DNA of 64,000 nt from Sarcomyxa edulis (GCA_009761415.1 QUOL01000001.1:682001-746000); one strand, 5' to 3'. Positions 35,327 to 46,980 are shown, counted from the first letter of the stretch. The notes: generated by a model not told the origin, from the sequence alone. A program made the numbers and translations.

Positions 35327-38045
35327 TTACAGTATGTCCTTAGTTGTGCTGATAGCTGCAGCTGGACTTGGAAGAGGACCATCGCCATCGCCTAATGGAG
35401 GGGTTTCCAATGGAGGTGGTGCGCTACGCTCGCCGCCTCGATTGGCGTCCAACCATTTGTCCATATCATCTCCACGGCCGACGAACGGTCGTTTCCCTAG
35501 AAGATCGATCATGTCCTCCCTGCACGTCAAGTAATAAGCATTTCATGTACGGGTGATGAGTGCGTAAGGGGAGAAAAAACATACCGCGTGATGACTTCCT
35601 TGCTCAACAAGAGTTTGGCGACCTTCTCCACGTCTTCTCGGTGGTCAGTCAACAACTTTCTTGTCCGTTCATACGCCGTGCTAGTGTGAAAGAGAGAAAA
35701 GGGTTAGAAAGAGGAATAGACCAAGTGACAGTGAAAGTAAGACTAGAAGTGAATAAATAAACAAGCAAACTTACGTGATCATTTTCCTCACTTCGGAGTC
35801 CAACATTTCAGCAGTCCGTTCGCTGAACGGTTTCGTCCAGTTCTCCTTTGCACCCTGGCTACCACCATAACTGACAGGCCCGATGACATCATTCATACCA
35901 TAGTTCGCGCACGCCTCAAATGCCATCCGCGTGATTTTTTGTAAATCATCTTGGGCACCTGTTGTAATGTTGTCGAGGCCGAAGAATATTTCCTCGGAAA
36001 CACGACCACCGAGTGTCATGCAAATACGGTCGCTCATTTGGGGAGTCGAGAGGAGGTAGCGATCGGGTGGGAGGTACTGTAAATGAGCACGAACACACAT
36101 TGATGAATTGGCTAGAACGCGACTCAAGTGAAAATATGAGAAAACGCACCTGAGCATATCCCAAAGCACCGGTCCCTCTTGGGATGATGCTGACTTTCAA
36201 CAGCGGGTCAGCGTGCTCCAAGAACCATCCACAAACGGCATGTCCAGCTTCGTGATACGCGACAGTCGTCTTCTCCTCCTTACTCAAGACTCTGCTCTTC
36301 CTCTCCAATCCAACGATGACCCTTTCAATAGCAGTATCGAAATCGACCGAAGCAACGAAGTCCGCCGCTTTACGAGCAGCATGGAGCGCAGCTTCATTAC
36401 ACACATTAGCGATATCAGCTCCAGAGAACCCAGGTGTGAGTACAGCAAGTTTCTGAGCGAGTGTATCAACCGCTTCCTGGAGCGTTTGCTCCAACTTCAA
36501 AGGACGGAGATGAACCAAGAAGATACCCTTACGTCCTGAAACGTCCGGACGATCAATAGCAATATGACGATCGAAACGACCAGGACGCATGAGCGCAGGA
36601 TCCAAGACGTCCGGTCGATTCGTTCCGGCGAGTACCACGACATGTTCCTGTGTACCGAAACCGTCCATTTCTACTAGGAGTTGATTGAGTGTGGATTCTC
36701 GTTCGTCGTTACCGCCCATTCGGTTATTGCCTCTTGCTTTTCCGATAGCGTCGATTTCGTCAATGAACACGATGGATGGAGCGTTCTTCTTGGCCGATGC
36801 GAACAAGTCACGAACACGAGCGGAACCCACACCGACGAACATTTCGACGAATTCGGAACCGGAGACTGAGAAGAAGGGGACGGAGGCTTCACCTGCGGTT
36901 GCCTTTGCTATCATGGTTTTACCTGTTCCGGGAGGACCAGATAGAATAGCACCACGAGGTATCTTGGCTCCTAGTTTCTCGTATTTCGTAGGATCTTTGA
37001 GGAATTTGACAAATTCCATGATTTCTTCCTTTGCTTCGTCCATCCCTGCTACGTCTTTGAATTTAATCTTGACGTCGGTGTCTTGGTTGAATAGCTTGGC
37101 TCGACTTTTTCCTATACCGAAAATTCCACCACCACTGCCTGCCCCCGAAGCACCTCGTCTAGACATCCAGTATAGAAGACCACCAATGAGGACGGTTGGG
37201 AGGAGGTTGAATACTAATGGCCATATAGATCCTTCTTCGTGATAAGCGACGGGAATACGTTCATGACTAGGAATACCGAGTTCTCTCTGAGCTTCCTCCA
37301 ATTTCCGCTCGAGGGCGTCGACGCTGCCGATAGAGAAGTAGTATTCCGTTGGAGCGGCGCCCTGCTGATACCCTGGAGGTAGGTTCAAGGTGTTGGCGAC
37401 GTTTGAATGTAGTTGTACCCGTACGCGTGAGCGATTGATGACGTCGAGTCTGTCTACGAGACCTTTGTCGAGGAAAGCGGTTCGGAATTCTTGCCATGTT
37501 ATTTCTCGGGAACGAGTGGTGAAAGGATTGGAGAGGAATATGTAAACGATGATACCTGCAGCTGTGAGAATGATTTGACCAGTGTTAAATTGTTTGGGTG
37601 GGGGTGGAGGTGGTGGGGGTTTCTTATTGCCTGACGATTTCTTGGGTTCTTCCGATTCGGAGGACGATGAGGATGATGAAGACGCCTCCTGAGATCCCTG
37701 CTGTGGTAGTTGTTTGAAGAAGCCTTCCAAAGCTTTCGGTATATCGATCTTCGGGGGTGCAACATCTTCACCCTCTTTCTTCCCGTCCTCCTTTACTTTC
37801 TCAGTCTTCTTCTCCCCTGCCTCCGCTATTGGCTTCTCCTCGGCGCTCTTCTTTGAAACGTCATGAGGTCCTTTCTGATCTGAGGCATTCCGTCGTGGAA
37901 TCCTATTTGGTGGTTGAATCCCTGAGTTGAATGTGGGGAATAATGTGGGTGGTTTGGTGTAAAAGCGTGCTCCAGCACTGAAAGAAGCGACTGAAAAGCG
38001 AGAATATAGAGCTCTAGATGAAAGACGGAGAGAATTTGAGAGCAT
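35327..38045 (-). CDS. AFG3: Mitochondrial m-AAA protease subunit (Afg3/Yta12 family)
   Basis: Main exon from 38045, then three or four short exons to the stop at 35327-35329. I chose the start at 38045 ([17 protein letters not shown]) because it begins an Arg/Ser-rich mitochondrial targeting peptide; the frame stays open upstream to 38264 but that part lacks such features. Next come a charged Lys/Glu region, two membrane segments ([17 protein letters not shown] and the [13 protein letters not shown] segment) around an intermembrane-space domain, and the AAA domain with Walker A GPPGTGKT and Walker B FIDEID. The M41 metalloprotease has the zinc site HEAGH. The C-terminus ends in a Pro-rich acidic tail. 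The details look closer to Afg3 than Yta12, but I am not certain. It degrades unassembled inner-membrane proteins and matures mitoribosomal protein. Confidence 0.9.
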
Positions 38046-38284
38046 TGTGGTAGTTGTACAAAAGAGAGAGAGGACCCCTGCGATATGCAGGAGTATAAAA
38101 GTTGGTAGACGTTGGTCAAGATCTTGGCCGGAAGTCGACGTAAGATGCAGGGATTGCAAATTATACCGGCTATGGCCACGTGCCCCAACTTTCGCTGATC
38201 GTCTCTCATCAGCAAAAGGCCGGAAAGTATGTGTGGCCGCACAGGGGCTCACATACCTGCACAAAGCTTAAATACCTCGACATA

Positions 38285-38325
38285 CCTCACAAGGTTTGTG
38301 CCCACCTTGTGCAGGGCTTGTGAGG
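38285..38325. repeat. Nested inverted repeat with CACAAGG motifs upstream of AFG3
   Basis: CCTCACAAG at 38285-38293 is a perfect inverse of CTTGTGAGG at 38317-38325. Nested inside, CACAAGG pairs with CCTTGTG. Related words recur nearby: CCGCACAGGGG at 38238, CTGCACAAAG at 38267 and CTGCACAAGGGGCACACAG at 38412. The cluster lies 190-390 bp upstream of the AFG3 start codon. It could be a repeated transcription-factor site or a small hairpin. The rest of 38046-38586 shows no gene. Confidence 0.55.
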
Positions 38326-38586
38326 GGTGCATAATGGATAAATGAGAATCAAAATCACGACAGACCTGCATGAGATTTGTCAATCTGACAAACATAATGG
38401 GCTCTGTGTAGCTGCACAAGGGGCACACAGCTCGGTAGAGGGCTATATGATATATGTTGCTTTTTCTGGTACTGTAGCTGAAGCAGTCGCACTCGCGTCG
38501 CACTCGGGAAATAGAGACATAAAAAAATGATATTTCGGAGAAAAGTACTACGACAAGCGGAGGAGCGGTGAACAAGGGAGAAGAAG

Positions 38587-39722
38587 CTATCGAGCTAAGA
38601 GCACCAAGGAAAGTTGGAGTCGAAGGTACTTGCGGGCGTCGTTGTTGATGCCCAAACCCGAAGATGGATGAGCGAGGAACCCCAGGACGTATGGGAAATC
38701 ATCCTATGAAATTGTTCGGCGGAGAGCGGTTAGCTTAGATGGCATGATACACGATTGTACATACCGGGTAAAAAAGGCTGAGAGAGAATGAGCCGTTGAA
38801 TCGCGAATCATTCTACCGAGGGACGGGGAAGAAGAGCGATAACACTTGAAGAGACCACCAATAAGGCGTGATTCGACGATGGACAAGTGAGGACTCACGA
38901 GAAAGAGTAGAAAGGCCTAGAAATAAGGCATGGAGCTGTTTGACATTGATAGGTAAGCCAAGGTCAATGAGATCTAGCACACAATACATACCACGAGGCG
39001 ATATAAAGAGAGAATTCAAGAGGGAACTAAAGCTGCGAAGGATATGAGCCGGGGTAGACATGGTATCAGATAAAGGTAAAGCGAGCTGACCAGCATGTTG
39101 TTGGGCACCGAGACATGCAGATGGAGTCGAGAGCACCTGTGAGTAGATGGCGGTCAGCTAACGGAAGTACAAGATGCATAAGTGAGCTTACGGAAATGTC
39201 ACAATCTGTGCTTGATCAAGATGAAACGGTTCGCCAATGAACTATCAGTGAAGCCTAGACAATTAAGAAGAGATACATACAAGAAGACGATATCAAAGAG
39301 CAACGAGAAAGAGACGAGAAAAAGACTAGTTGAAGTGTCGATCAGTCGAGATACGTCCTAGGTAAACGTTTACTTACTCGATGCTGGAAAGAAAGGCGGA
39401 CCGTTGCTAACGGTAACGGAACTCTGCAGAAGTACGCCCCGACGTCGCGACGTCACGAAGAATTCATCAGAATCGGAAACCCATAATTTTGAGCATTCAC
39501 CTTTCGAATTGTCAAGCTGATGTCGACAAAATAGGTAGTAGACAACGGAGCAGCAGTGTACGGGTCAACCTCTTCAACGGCGTAGCGCACCAAGCGATCT
39601 GTGTATTATCGAGGTACCGAGTTTGAGTCCTACACCGAAGGCCCGCCGATTTACTCCGCAACTGATAGAGCGTATGCGTTAATGATACGCATATATGCTA
39701 TGAAAAACTCACATCGTGCCAT
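38587..39722 (-). CDS. Unresolved multi-exon candidate gene
   Basis: Several minus-strand segments look coding and are bounded by good splice sites, but I could not build one unambiguous model. A possible start is ATGGCACGAT at 39722-39713, spliced to an exon reading YRLVRYAVEEVDPYTAAPLST and then TYFVDISLTIRK. Next come VTVSNGPPFFPAS, then GEPFHLDQAQIVTF (about 39190-39225). The final exon ends around 38590 and, in one frame, reads DDFPYVLGFLAHPSSGLGIN followed by a basic-hydrophobic tail. Two frames are possible for the last three exons. I do not recognise a family. It may be a fast-evolving gene or a decayed one. Confidence 0.3.
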
Positions 39723-41356
39723 CCTGGTGTTTGACGATCAGACCTTGCTCCAATGTCATGTTATAGGAGGCACGTAAGTTGTGTGAAACAAAGCCCAGAA
39801 ATACTCATATTCGAAGCTCCAGGACGACTTGACCAGCGGAGCTTGATGTGCAGATGGTCATCAAGAGTAAGCGCAGAGTATGTGAATTTGAAAACGTCGA
39901 CGAGAATTCTTGGAAGCACGTTTATGCTTCGTCTAGCGGGAGGGAAAAGGTACAAATGTTGGTCGGGCTGGCGGTGTAGAGATCTTATCAGTAGGAAACA
40001 TGTCTCAGTATACATACCAGAGAGCTCTAGAGCTTAGACTCAAAGATGTAGGGTAGAGCAGCACCTTGACGACGATTGATGTTGAGATTCTATGGAGTGA
40101 GTGAGAAAGAGGAGGGCAAGGGGAGGGGCGGAACTTAGTTGAATTTCTCGAGCGAGTTTTGAAGTTCGAGTTTCAAAGTCCGCAGGAAAGCGAGCTCCGC
40201 TTGGTACTTAGGGGATTTTGTAGTCCTCTACATGAGACGAAAAGGTTTGTGCGCCTTTGTGAGGAGGCAGAGATGTGGTGACGTCGTTGTAAGAAAGCCA
40301 GAGATGTGGTGGACGCGTTGTGTGGCCGGGTTAGGGTTCCACAAACCTCGTCGGCTTTCACCGAGGCCACATGGCTGCATAAGAATTCTGCACTTTTGCT
40401 GATGCTTGACTCGACACCCTCAGGAGCAACCGCTCGAAGTTTGGAGAAGCTCGTAGAATGCCACCACGAGAAATCAGAAACCATCACTGTACTCATCAAA
40501 TCTCTTTTTTGGTCGGAGTACAAGTTGGTTCAACTCATCAGTCTGGCTTTCTCAATCCAAAGCATTAAATCACGGCTTTGCAGGACCTGTCATGTTTGAA
40601 TACGACCTGTACAACGAATATCGCTGCTTATTATCACCCTACTCGTTAGTAAGATTGGACTTGGTTGACATGCTCGACGCCGAAGGACTCGTCAGCGCAT
40701 CTCACGCGACCGTCATTCGTATGTTTCTCAACTGTTGCTCCATTCCCGTATGTCTATCTCACAGGATCTTTTGTGGTAGCGAGATCCAGTATGGACGTCT
40801 CGCCGTGTAGTGACATTCCTGGCTATCTCATACGACGCGCCCATTCCGATTGTCAGAAAGTATTGAAGTCTCTTGCAGAAGTTGCTTTCGATCGTTGAAT
40901 AATTCGTCAATAGTTTTCCGTGCTGTTACTCGTTTCGTGCTCTCAAGTGAGGCTCCTTTCTAGATCCACTTAACCACAGCTGTGGATCACCTCCTCTCTA
41001 CAGAGGACTCCCAAAGATCCTATATTCACGCCGACAAAAGAAAAAGGTGTGTCCCACCTCGTTCACCAGAGAATCAGACAATGTCTAACATAGCTAATAG
41101 AGGTTTGGATGCTCTCACATCGTAACAAGGACACTCCAATACATGCCATTTGTCTGATCTTGTCGATACGTATAGGCAGTGTCGTATCAGCGGTACAACA
41201 TCGTTATTAGCGGGTCGTTCAAATCAGCAGGTATCGGAATGGCAAATTTCTTGCACGGTCGATTATATCGTAAACCCCACATCTACATATTTCGGGAGCA
41301 CTACGGCCTATACATCAGGACCCTCGATTCTTAGCATCGCTCTAAGACATAAATCG
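39723..41356. other. Poorly resolved region before the hydrolase array
   Basis: On the minus strand there is a coiled-coil-like stretch at about 40205-40140 (AELAFLRTLKLELQNSLEKF) and, after a possible intron, NLNINRRQGAALPYIFESKL with a stop near 40034. These could be the last exons of another minus-strand gene, but no valid donor joins them. From about 40600 onward the only recognisable piece is the small epoxide hydrolase relic listed separately. No RNA gene is seen. Confidence 0.3.
40640..40695 (+). pseudogene. Short epoxide hydrolase relic
   Basis: The DNA here reads LVRLDLVDMLDAEGL, matching the exon-1 segment LICKDLVDILDAEG of the array genes 1 kb downstream. Nothing else of a gene survives around it: no HGFP segment upstream and no GHDW downstream in a consistent frame. 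It is best explained as the remnant of an older array member at the left end. Confidence 0.5.
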
Positions 41357-41396
41357 AGCGCGTCGGGAGTCGCGGCGCATCACGTGATCGATGTAA
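41357..41396. promoter_or_regulatory. Upstream module of hydrolase copy 1
   Basis: A degenerate GC-rich element (GCGCGTCGGGAGTCGCG) is followed by ATCACGTGAT with CACGTG at 41381-41386, 259 bp before the ATG. The core promoter has TATAAG at 41599, 41 bp before the ATG. Confidence 0.5.
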
Positions 41397-41639
41397 CTGC
41401 AAAATATGCTCCCGTCGATCTCGAGCTCAACGGTATCGACAAGCAACGCTAGGCAACGACCTGTAACAACATGCATCGGCTTATTGTATACCTCCGTAAA
41501 CCGTCCGGACGCTTGTGGGTGCTTGTGTTGCACGCTGCGTAAATCTAGATTTTGGAAATTTCCCGGGTATTGCAGTTACCGAATACCCGAGGGCTCATTA
41601 TAAGTCAAGTAGTCAATCCACTCCGAGCACATAACGACC

Positions 41640-42872
41640 ATGGACCCAACTCTTTACAAGGATGTCATAACATCCAGAGGACTCAAATACCACTATTATT
41701 TCTCCCCCGCATCTCCCCCTACCAACCCAACTATCCTTTTCGTTCACGGGTTTCCTTCCACCGCGAATGACTGGCGTTACCAAGTGGCGTACTTCAAAGC
41801 CCTGGGTTATGGTCTCGTAGTGCCCGACATGTTGGGATACGCGGGAACGGATAAACCTGAGGACACTGCTGCTTACCAAGCCTCATTGATCTGCAAAGAC
41901 CTGGTCGACATCCTCGACGCCGAGGAGATCCGTCAGCCAATTGCGATTGGGCATGATTGGTACGTTCACGTTTGTGTTTTGCGCCAATAACTCGATGTTC
42001 ACGCGTCATTATAGGGGCTCGCGTATCACAGGAAGACTCGCCAATTTCTATCCCGAACGCTTCTCTGCGTTCGCGTTCTTGGCTCTCTCCTATACCGCGC
42101 CATCTCCCAATTTCGATTTCGATCAGATCTTGGAAATGACTAGGAAGGCTGTCGGGTATGAGGCTTTTGGATATTGGGAATTTTTCTCGCAAGAGGGTGC
42201 CGATAAAGTTGTCGAAGAGCATGTCAGTTGCTATCCACTAACAACCTTCTGTATCACGTCCACTCCATGCTCATGTCTATCGTTTATCTTTCTAGTGGGA
42301 CTCTTACCTCAGTGCATTGTTCCCAGGGGACGCAAAGCTCTGGATCACAGACATCGCACCAGTGGGAGCTCTAAAAGCCTACATCCTGGCTGACAAAAAG
42401 TCAGCGCGTCCCGAATGGCTCTCTGAACAAGTAAGTTACCCTCCCTTTTCCTTTCGATGTCGCAAGTTCGAAACCATCGTATCTCCAGGACCTCCAAGAC
42501 ATCTCCAAAGTCCTTCGCGAAGGCGGCATGAAAGCGCCGTTCCAGTATTACAAAGTCTTGACTAGTGGGTTGGTAAGAGAAGACGAGAAATGTAGGTTCA
42601 CAAGTCGGTCATATGTGGCCACCACTCACGTGTTGATATGTCATATAGCTATCCCAGAAAGCGCCTACGAAATCAAGAAACCCGTTTTCTATGGCGCGGC
42701 AATGCGCGATTATGTCTGCTTGGCAGCTCTTGGGAAAGCTTCCATTGCAAAGGCCTGCACTGGCCCTACTACGATTCGGGAGTTTGATACGGGGCATTGG
42801 GTCATGTTGGAGGCGAAGGATGAGGTGAACAAGGAACTGGGCGACTGGATCAAGGGGTTGCAAGCACTGTAG
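41640..42872 (+). CDS. Epoxide hydrolase-type alpha/beta hydrolase, array copy 1
   Basis: Five exons (41640-41959, 42015-42222, 42296-42430, 42489-42591, 42649-42872) give 329 residues. This is an alpha/beta hydrolase with the epoxide hydrolase layout: oxyanion motif HGFP, then LVVPDMLGYAGTDKP, the nucleophile Asp in GHDW (codon split by intron 1), GRLANFYPERF, a cap region with GYEAFGYWEFF, and the catalytic His in FDTGHWVMLEAKDE. Family members hydrolyse epoxides to diols through an Asp-ester intermediate. Natural substrates are unknown here; lipid or aromatic epoxides are plausible. No signal peptide is seen, so it is probably cytosolic. Copy 1 has small differences from the others (GYAGTDKPEDTAAY). 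Confidence 0.87.
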
Positions 42873-42952
42873 ATGCACTGTCAGGCATACAGACACGAAG
42901 CGCTAAGCACTACCAGACTTCATCTTAGACGCGTCACTCATTAACGGTGAAT

Positions 42953-42977
42953 ACGCGTCGCGTCGCGTCAGGTGACA
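42953..42977. promoter_or_regulatory. Upstream module of hydrolase copy 2
   Basis: ACGCGTCGCGTCGCGTC followed by CAGGTGAC, so the E-box is altered (CAGGTG). It lies about 235-257 bp before the ATG. The TATA element (TATAAG) is at 43169, 41 bp before the ATG. Confidence 0.5.
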
Positions 42978-43209
42978 GATCTAAACGCGCAGTCGGTCCT
43001 TGGTGATCGGCACACCGTCTCCCACTCGAAATATATTGTTTCTCCTTGAGCCCTGGACTTTGTCTTCCTAAGCCTTACTGTCTCTTACTAAGTCCTTTTC
43101 TTTAGAAATGTAAGCCGAGCGTTAGTTTGGTACATCCGCACACTCCGGCATAGGGTAAGTAGTAGCAGTATAAGTAGCCGCTGCCTCGATACACTTTCTT
43201 CAGACAATC

Positions 43210-44444
43210 ATGGATCCCGCTCTCTACAAAGATTTAACAACCTCAAGAGGATTCAAATACCACTACTACGTTTCCCCTGCGAATTCGCCTACTCACCCTA
43301 CCCTTTTCCTTCTCCACGGGTTTCCTGCCACTTCCAACGACTGGCGTTACCAAGTGGCTTATTTCAAGGAGCGAGGCTACGGTCTCATAGTTCCCGATAT
43401 GCTGGGATATGGAGGGACGGATAAACCCACAGATACTCCCTCTTACCGTCGCTCGCTTGTCTGTAAGGACTTGATTGAAATTCTTGATGCTGAGAATGTT
43501 GAACAATCCGTCGTTATTGGTCATGACTGGTGCGTTCATAACCATCCCCTTGTATGAGCCTTCCTCTAATTCGAAATGCTTCTCCTCACTACAAGGGGAT
43601 CTGCGGTCACAGGTAGACTGGCGAACTTATACTCTGACCGTTTCTCCGGGTTCGCATTCCTGGCCTTGTCGTATAACGCGCCGGATCCCAACTTTGACTA
43701 CCACAAATCGTTGGTCTCGACGAAGCAAGTCTTTGATTATGAACTTTTCGGGTACTGGGAGTTTTTCTCCGAGAAGGGTGCTGACAAAGTCTGTGAGAAG
43801 CATGTGAGTACTTATGTCTGTCCATTCATTCTTGTCTTTGACAAATTCATTGTCCATTTGCTTGTAGTGGGAGTCTTTCCTCAGTTTGCTGCTCCCTGCG
43901 GATCCGAAGCTTTGGATCACAGACTTCGCTCCGCTAGGCGCTGCAAAGGCGTGGCTCACTGCGGACAAGAGAGCTGCACGTCCGGATTGGCTCTCCGAAG
44001 AAGTGATATATACTTCTCTCCTCGATGGCCATGCTCGGAACTGATGCTATAAACATTTAGGACTTCAAAGACATCTCACATGCCCTTCGCGAAGGTGGAT
44101 TAGCCGCACCGCTCAATTGGTACAAGATTCTGACCGATGGGGTGGAAAACGAGGACGATAAACGTGAGCTTTCTGTACTCCGAGGCGCTGGCTATCATGT
44201 ACTCACATCATTCTATCTGCCCACGACAGTCGTTCCGGTCAATTCTTATGAGATCAAGAAGCCAGTCTTTTTTGGAGCAGCCTTGCAAGACTACATCTGC
44301 CTTGACAGCTTGGGAAGGAACTATACTAATCGGTACTGTAAGGGCCCTACTACCATCAAGAGCTTTGATGCTGGACATTGGGTTATGTACGAAGCTAAGG
44401 ACGAGGTCAACAGGGAATTGGAGGGATGGATCAGGGGGTTGTAA
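43210..44444 (+). CDS. Epoxide hydrolase-type alpha/beta hydrolase, array copy 2
   Basis: Same five-exon structure as copy 1, with introns at the same codons. HGFP, VPDMLGYGGTDKP, GHDW, GRLANLYSDRF, GYWEFFSEKGADK and FDAGHWVMYEAKDE are all present, so the catalytic Asp and His are retained. The residue before GHW is Ala rather than the Thr of most copies. It is most similar to copy 3: both have KYHYYVSPA, RRSLVC and VMYEAKDE. That pairing suggests they arose from one recent duplication. The last exon starts after an intron with a TCGTTCCG border near 44232. Confidence 0.85.
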
Positions 44445-44556
44445 TCCAAGCTCATAGATAGATCTACCTATGTATCTCAGGTGATCTACTCAGATAATTT
44501 GGTTCAGCATACTTAGGCTTTTGAAGTCGTCGATGCCGTGATTATGATGCCTGAGG

Positions 44557-44580
44557 ACGCGTCGCGAGAGGATCACGTGA
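44557..44580. promoter_or_regulatory. Upstream module of hydrolase copy 3
   Basis: ACGCGTCGCG at 44557-44566 and CACGTG at 44574-44579 (starts 17 nt apart), within TCACGTGA. It lies 240 bp before the ATG. The TATA element is TATAAATA at 44756, 41 bp before the ATG. Confidence 0.6.
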
Positions 44581-44796
44581 GACATATAATTTCCTGATCG
44601 GGGCCGGCCCTCTTCTACTTACTCGAAGTTCGTTTCTCCTTGGGATTCAGCATGAGCTTGGATTTATCAGCCTTACCAACTCTTACTAATGTTTAGCTTC
44701 TTTAGACTGCCGGGCGCTCGTTCGGTCCATTGCACATCCCGACTCGAGCTATCAGTATAAATACTTGGCAGTCGATGCTCTTTCTCTCAGGGAACC

Positions 44797-46040
44797 ATGG
44801 ACTCCGCTCTTTACAAAGATCTAATAACCTCTAGAGGACTTAAATATCACTACTACGTCTCTCCCGCATACCCGCTTACCAATCCAACCCTCCTTCTCCT
44901 CCACGGATTTCCGTCCACGTCCAACGACTGGCGCTATCAAGTGGCTTATTTCCAAGCCCGAGGTTATGGCCTAGTGGTTCCGGATATGCTGGGATACGGA
45001 GGGACGGACAAACCCACAGATCCTTCGTTCTACCGTCGCTCGCTTGTCTGTAGAGATTTGGTTGACATCCTCGAAGCTGAAGGTGTAGAACAGTCCGTCG
45101 TCATCGGTCATGATTGGTGCGTTCGGAGTCGTTATTGTTGTCGCTTAGTCTGATTCGAAGTTGCGTTTTTTGTCACAACAACTTGAAGGGGATCTGCGGT
45201 CACGTCCAGACTAGCTAACCTCTATCCTGACCGTTTCTCTGCGTTCGCGTTCCTGGCCGTGCCGTATAACGCGCCGTCTCCCGATGCTGATTACCAGAAA
45301 ACATTGATTTTGACGAAGCAAACTTTCGGGTATGAGCTTTTTGGGTATTGGAGGTTTTTCTCCGAGGAGGGCACTGATAAACTCGTCGAGGAGCATGTGA
45401 GTACTAGTGGCTGTCCGTTTTCAATATAATTCTCAACAAGCTCATGCTCATTTGTGTATAGTGGGACTCTTTTCTTAGCATATTGTTCCCCGAGAATCCG
45501 AAGCTTTGGATTACAGATTTCGCTCCTCTGGGCGCTGCAAAGGCATACATTACTGCTGATAAGAAGTCTGCACGTCCGTCCTGGCTTTCTCACGAAGTGA
45601 TTTACCTCTCCTTCTGATGATCACGAGTTTAAATTGATCCTATTATAATTTAGGACTTCAAAGACATCTCCAACGTCCTTCGCAAAGGCGGATTAGCAGC
45701 CCCGTTCTGTTGGTACAAGATCATGACCAACGGGGTAACCAAAGAAGATGACAAGCGTGAGCCGTGCATAGTCCTGGACTTCAGCTCTCACATTCTTACA
45801 CCCACTCTCCCTTGCGCAGTTGTCCAAAGCAGTGCTTACGATGTAAACAAGCCTGTGTTTTTCGGAGCAACCTTGCAAGACTACATTTGTCTGGACAGTC
45901 TGGGAAAGGCGTACACAGCTCGGTACTGTAAGGGTCCTACCACTATCAGGAGCTTTGATACGGGGCATTGGGTTATGTACGAAGCTAAGGATGAAGTAAA
46001 CAAGGAATTGGAGGAGTGGCTCAAAGGCTTGGATCTTTGA
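44797..46040 (+). CDS. Epoxide hydrolase-type alpha/beta hydrolase, array copy 3
   Basis: Five exons as in the other copies, ending at the TGA 46038-46040. Motifs present: HGFP, VPDMLGYGGTDKP, GHDW, RLANLYPDRF, GYELFGYWRFFSEE and FDTGHWVMYEAKDE. The second exon carries AVTSRLANLY where others have a Gly before Arg, a minor change. It is the closest relative of copy 2. The module at 44557 and the TATA box at 44756 lie directly upstream. The frame joins I checked hold, so the gene looks functional. Confidence 0.85.
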
Positions 46041-46158
46041 GTATGTAGGTATACTTACTTGTATATATCTGTCCGATTTGACTTGGGAAATGTGGCCAAT
46101 GAAACTTACATAGGTTGACCTTCGGGATCGTCGACAGTCGACGAAGTGAGTTTGCGAG

Positions 46159-46182
46159 ACGCGTCGCGCGAAGATCACGTGA
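46159..46182. promoter_or_regulatory. Upstream module of broken copy 4
   Basis: ACGCGTCGCG at 46159-46168 and CACGTG at 46176-46181 (17 nt apart), followed by GATAGATGTAATTTCC. This is nearly the same as the copy 3 module including the downstream AATTTCC, so the promoter of the dead copy is better preserved than its gene. Confidence 0.6.
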
Positions 46183-46289
46183 TAGATGTAATTTCCATCT
46201 CCGAAGTCTGAGAGCGTCTGCAGCTTTCGAGCTAGCGCCTCTCTTCCTCTAGTGAGCCTTGATTTTTTTCCTTGTTGGCGGACTATGAT

Positions 46290-46980
46290 CTTTACCCAGA
46301 GGAATCGATTACCACTACTATTTCTCTCCTGCGGACCCACCGACTGATACAACTCCCCTCTTTCTTCGTGGCTGTCCTTCGACTTCGGATGACTGGCGAT
46401 CTCAGGTGGCATATCTCAGACCCTTGGGATATGGTCTCGTAGTACCCGACATGTTGGGCTACTTATACTTGATGCTGAGGGTGTATCACAGTCTACAGGA
46501 ACCGGCTTTGATTGGTGCGCTTTTTACATTCCAATACAATACCCATCATCCAATCCATGTCTCGCATGACAGCCCCAGACTCGGCGATCCTTTCCCGAAC
46601 GTTTTGCTTGCATTTTGCTGCGTTCGCGTTTTTGGCTGTGTCATACAGTCTCCTATCACCAAACTTTGACTATCAGAAGGTGTTGGCTACCACCCAGTGA
46701 ACTGTTAATTAGGAGATCTTCGGAAACTGGGAGTTTTTTCCCGAAGAGCATACCGATGATGGGCTTATCGAGAAACATGTGAGTCACAACTCGCATTCTC
46801 TTCGAGTGGTTCTTTACTCACGCGTTCACCGTGTAAGTGGGAGTACTTCCTCAGCGCTATACTCCCAGAGGATCCAAAGCTCTGGCTCACCGATGTCGCA
46901 CCCCCAGGCGCACTCAAAGTTTATATACTCGCTGAAAGGAGACAGCGCGTCCTTATTAACCGTAATTCTTGTGTTTCCTT
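46290..46980 (+). pseudogene. Broken epoxide hydrolase copy 4
   Basis: Recognisable pieces in order: the HYYFSPA region without a start codon (about 46305), the HGFP region changed to RGCPSTSDDWR (46360-46405), then GYGLVVPDMLGY. A deletion jumps straight to the LDAEGV region with frame loss. The GHDW nucleophile is gone. A cap fragment with GNWEFFPEEH-like sequence lies at about 46720-46780, and an exon-3 fragment (DPKLWLTDVAPPGALK) at about 46870-46920. The last two exons, including the catalytic His, are missing. It sits between copies 3 and 5 in the same orientation. Confidence 0.8.

Noticed and set aside
38046..38264. Longer N-terminus for the AFG3-type protease
   Set aside because: The frame is open upstream to 38264, but the ATG at 38045 begins a typical mitochondrial targeting peptide and the extension contains the promoter-like repeat region's neighbour sequence without homology.
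39577..39645. Possible tRNA-like fold (complementary ends, B-box-like GTTTGAGTCC)
   Set aside because: Only about 60 nt between the complementary ends, no proper anticodon or T-arm, and it lies in a coding-like region.
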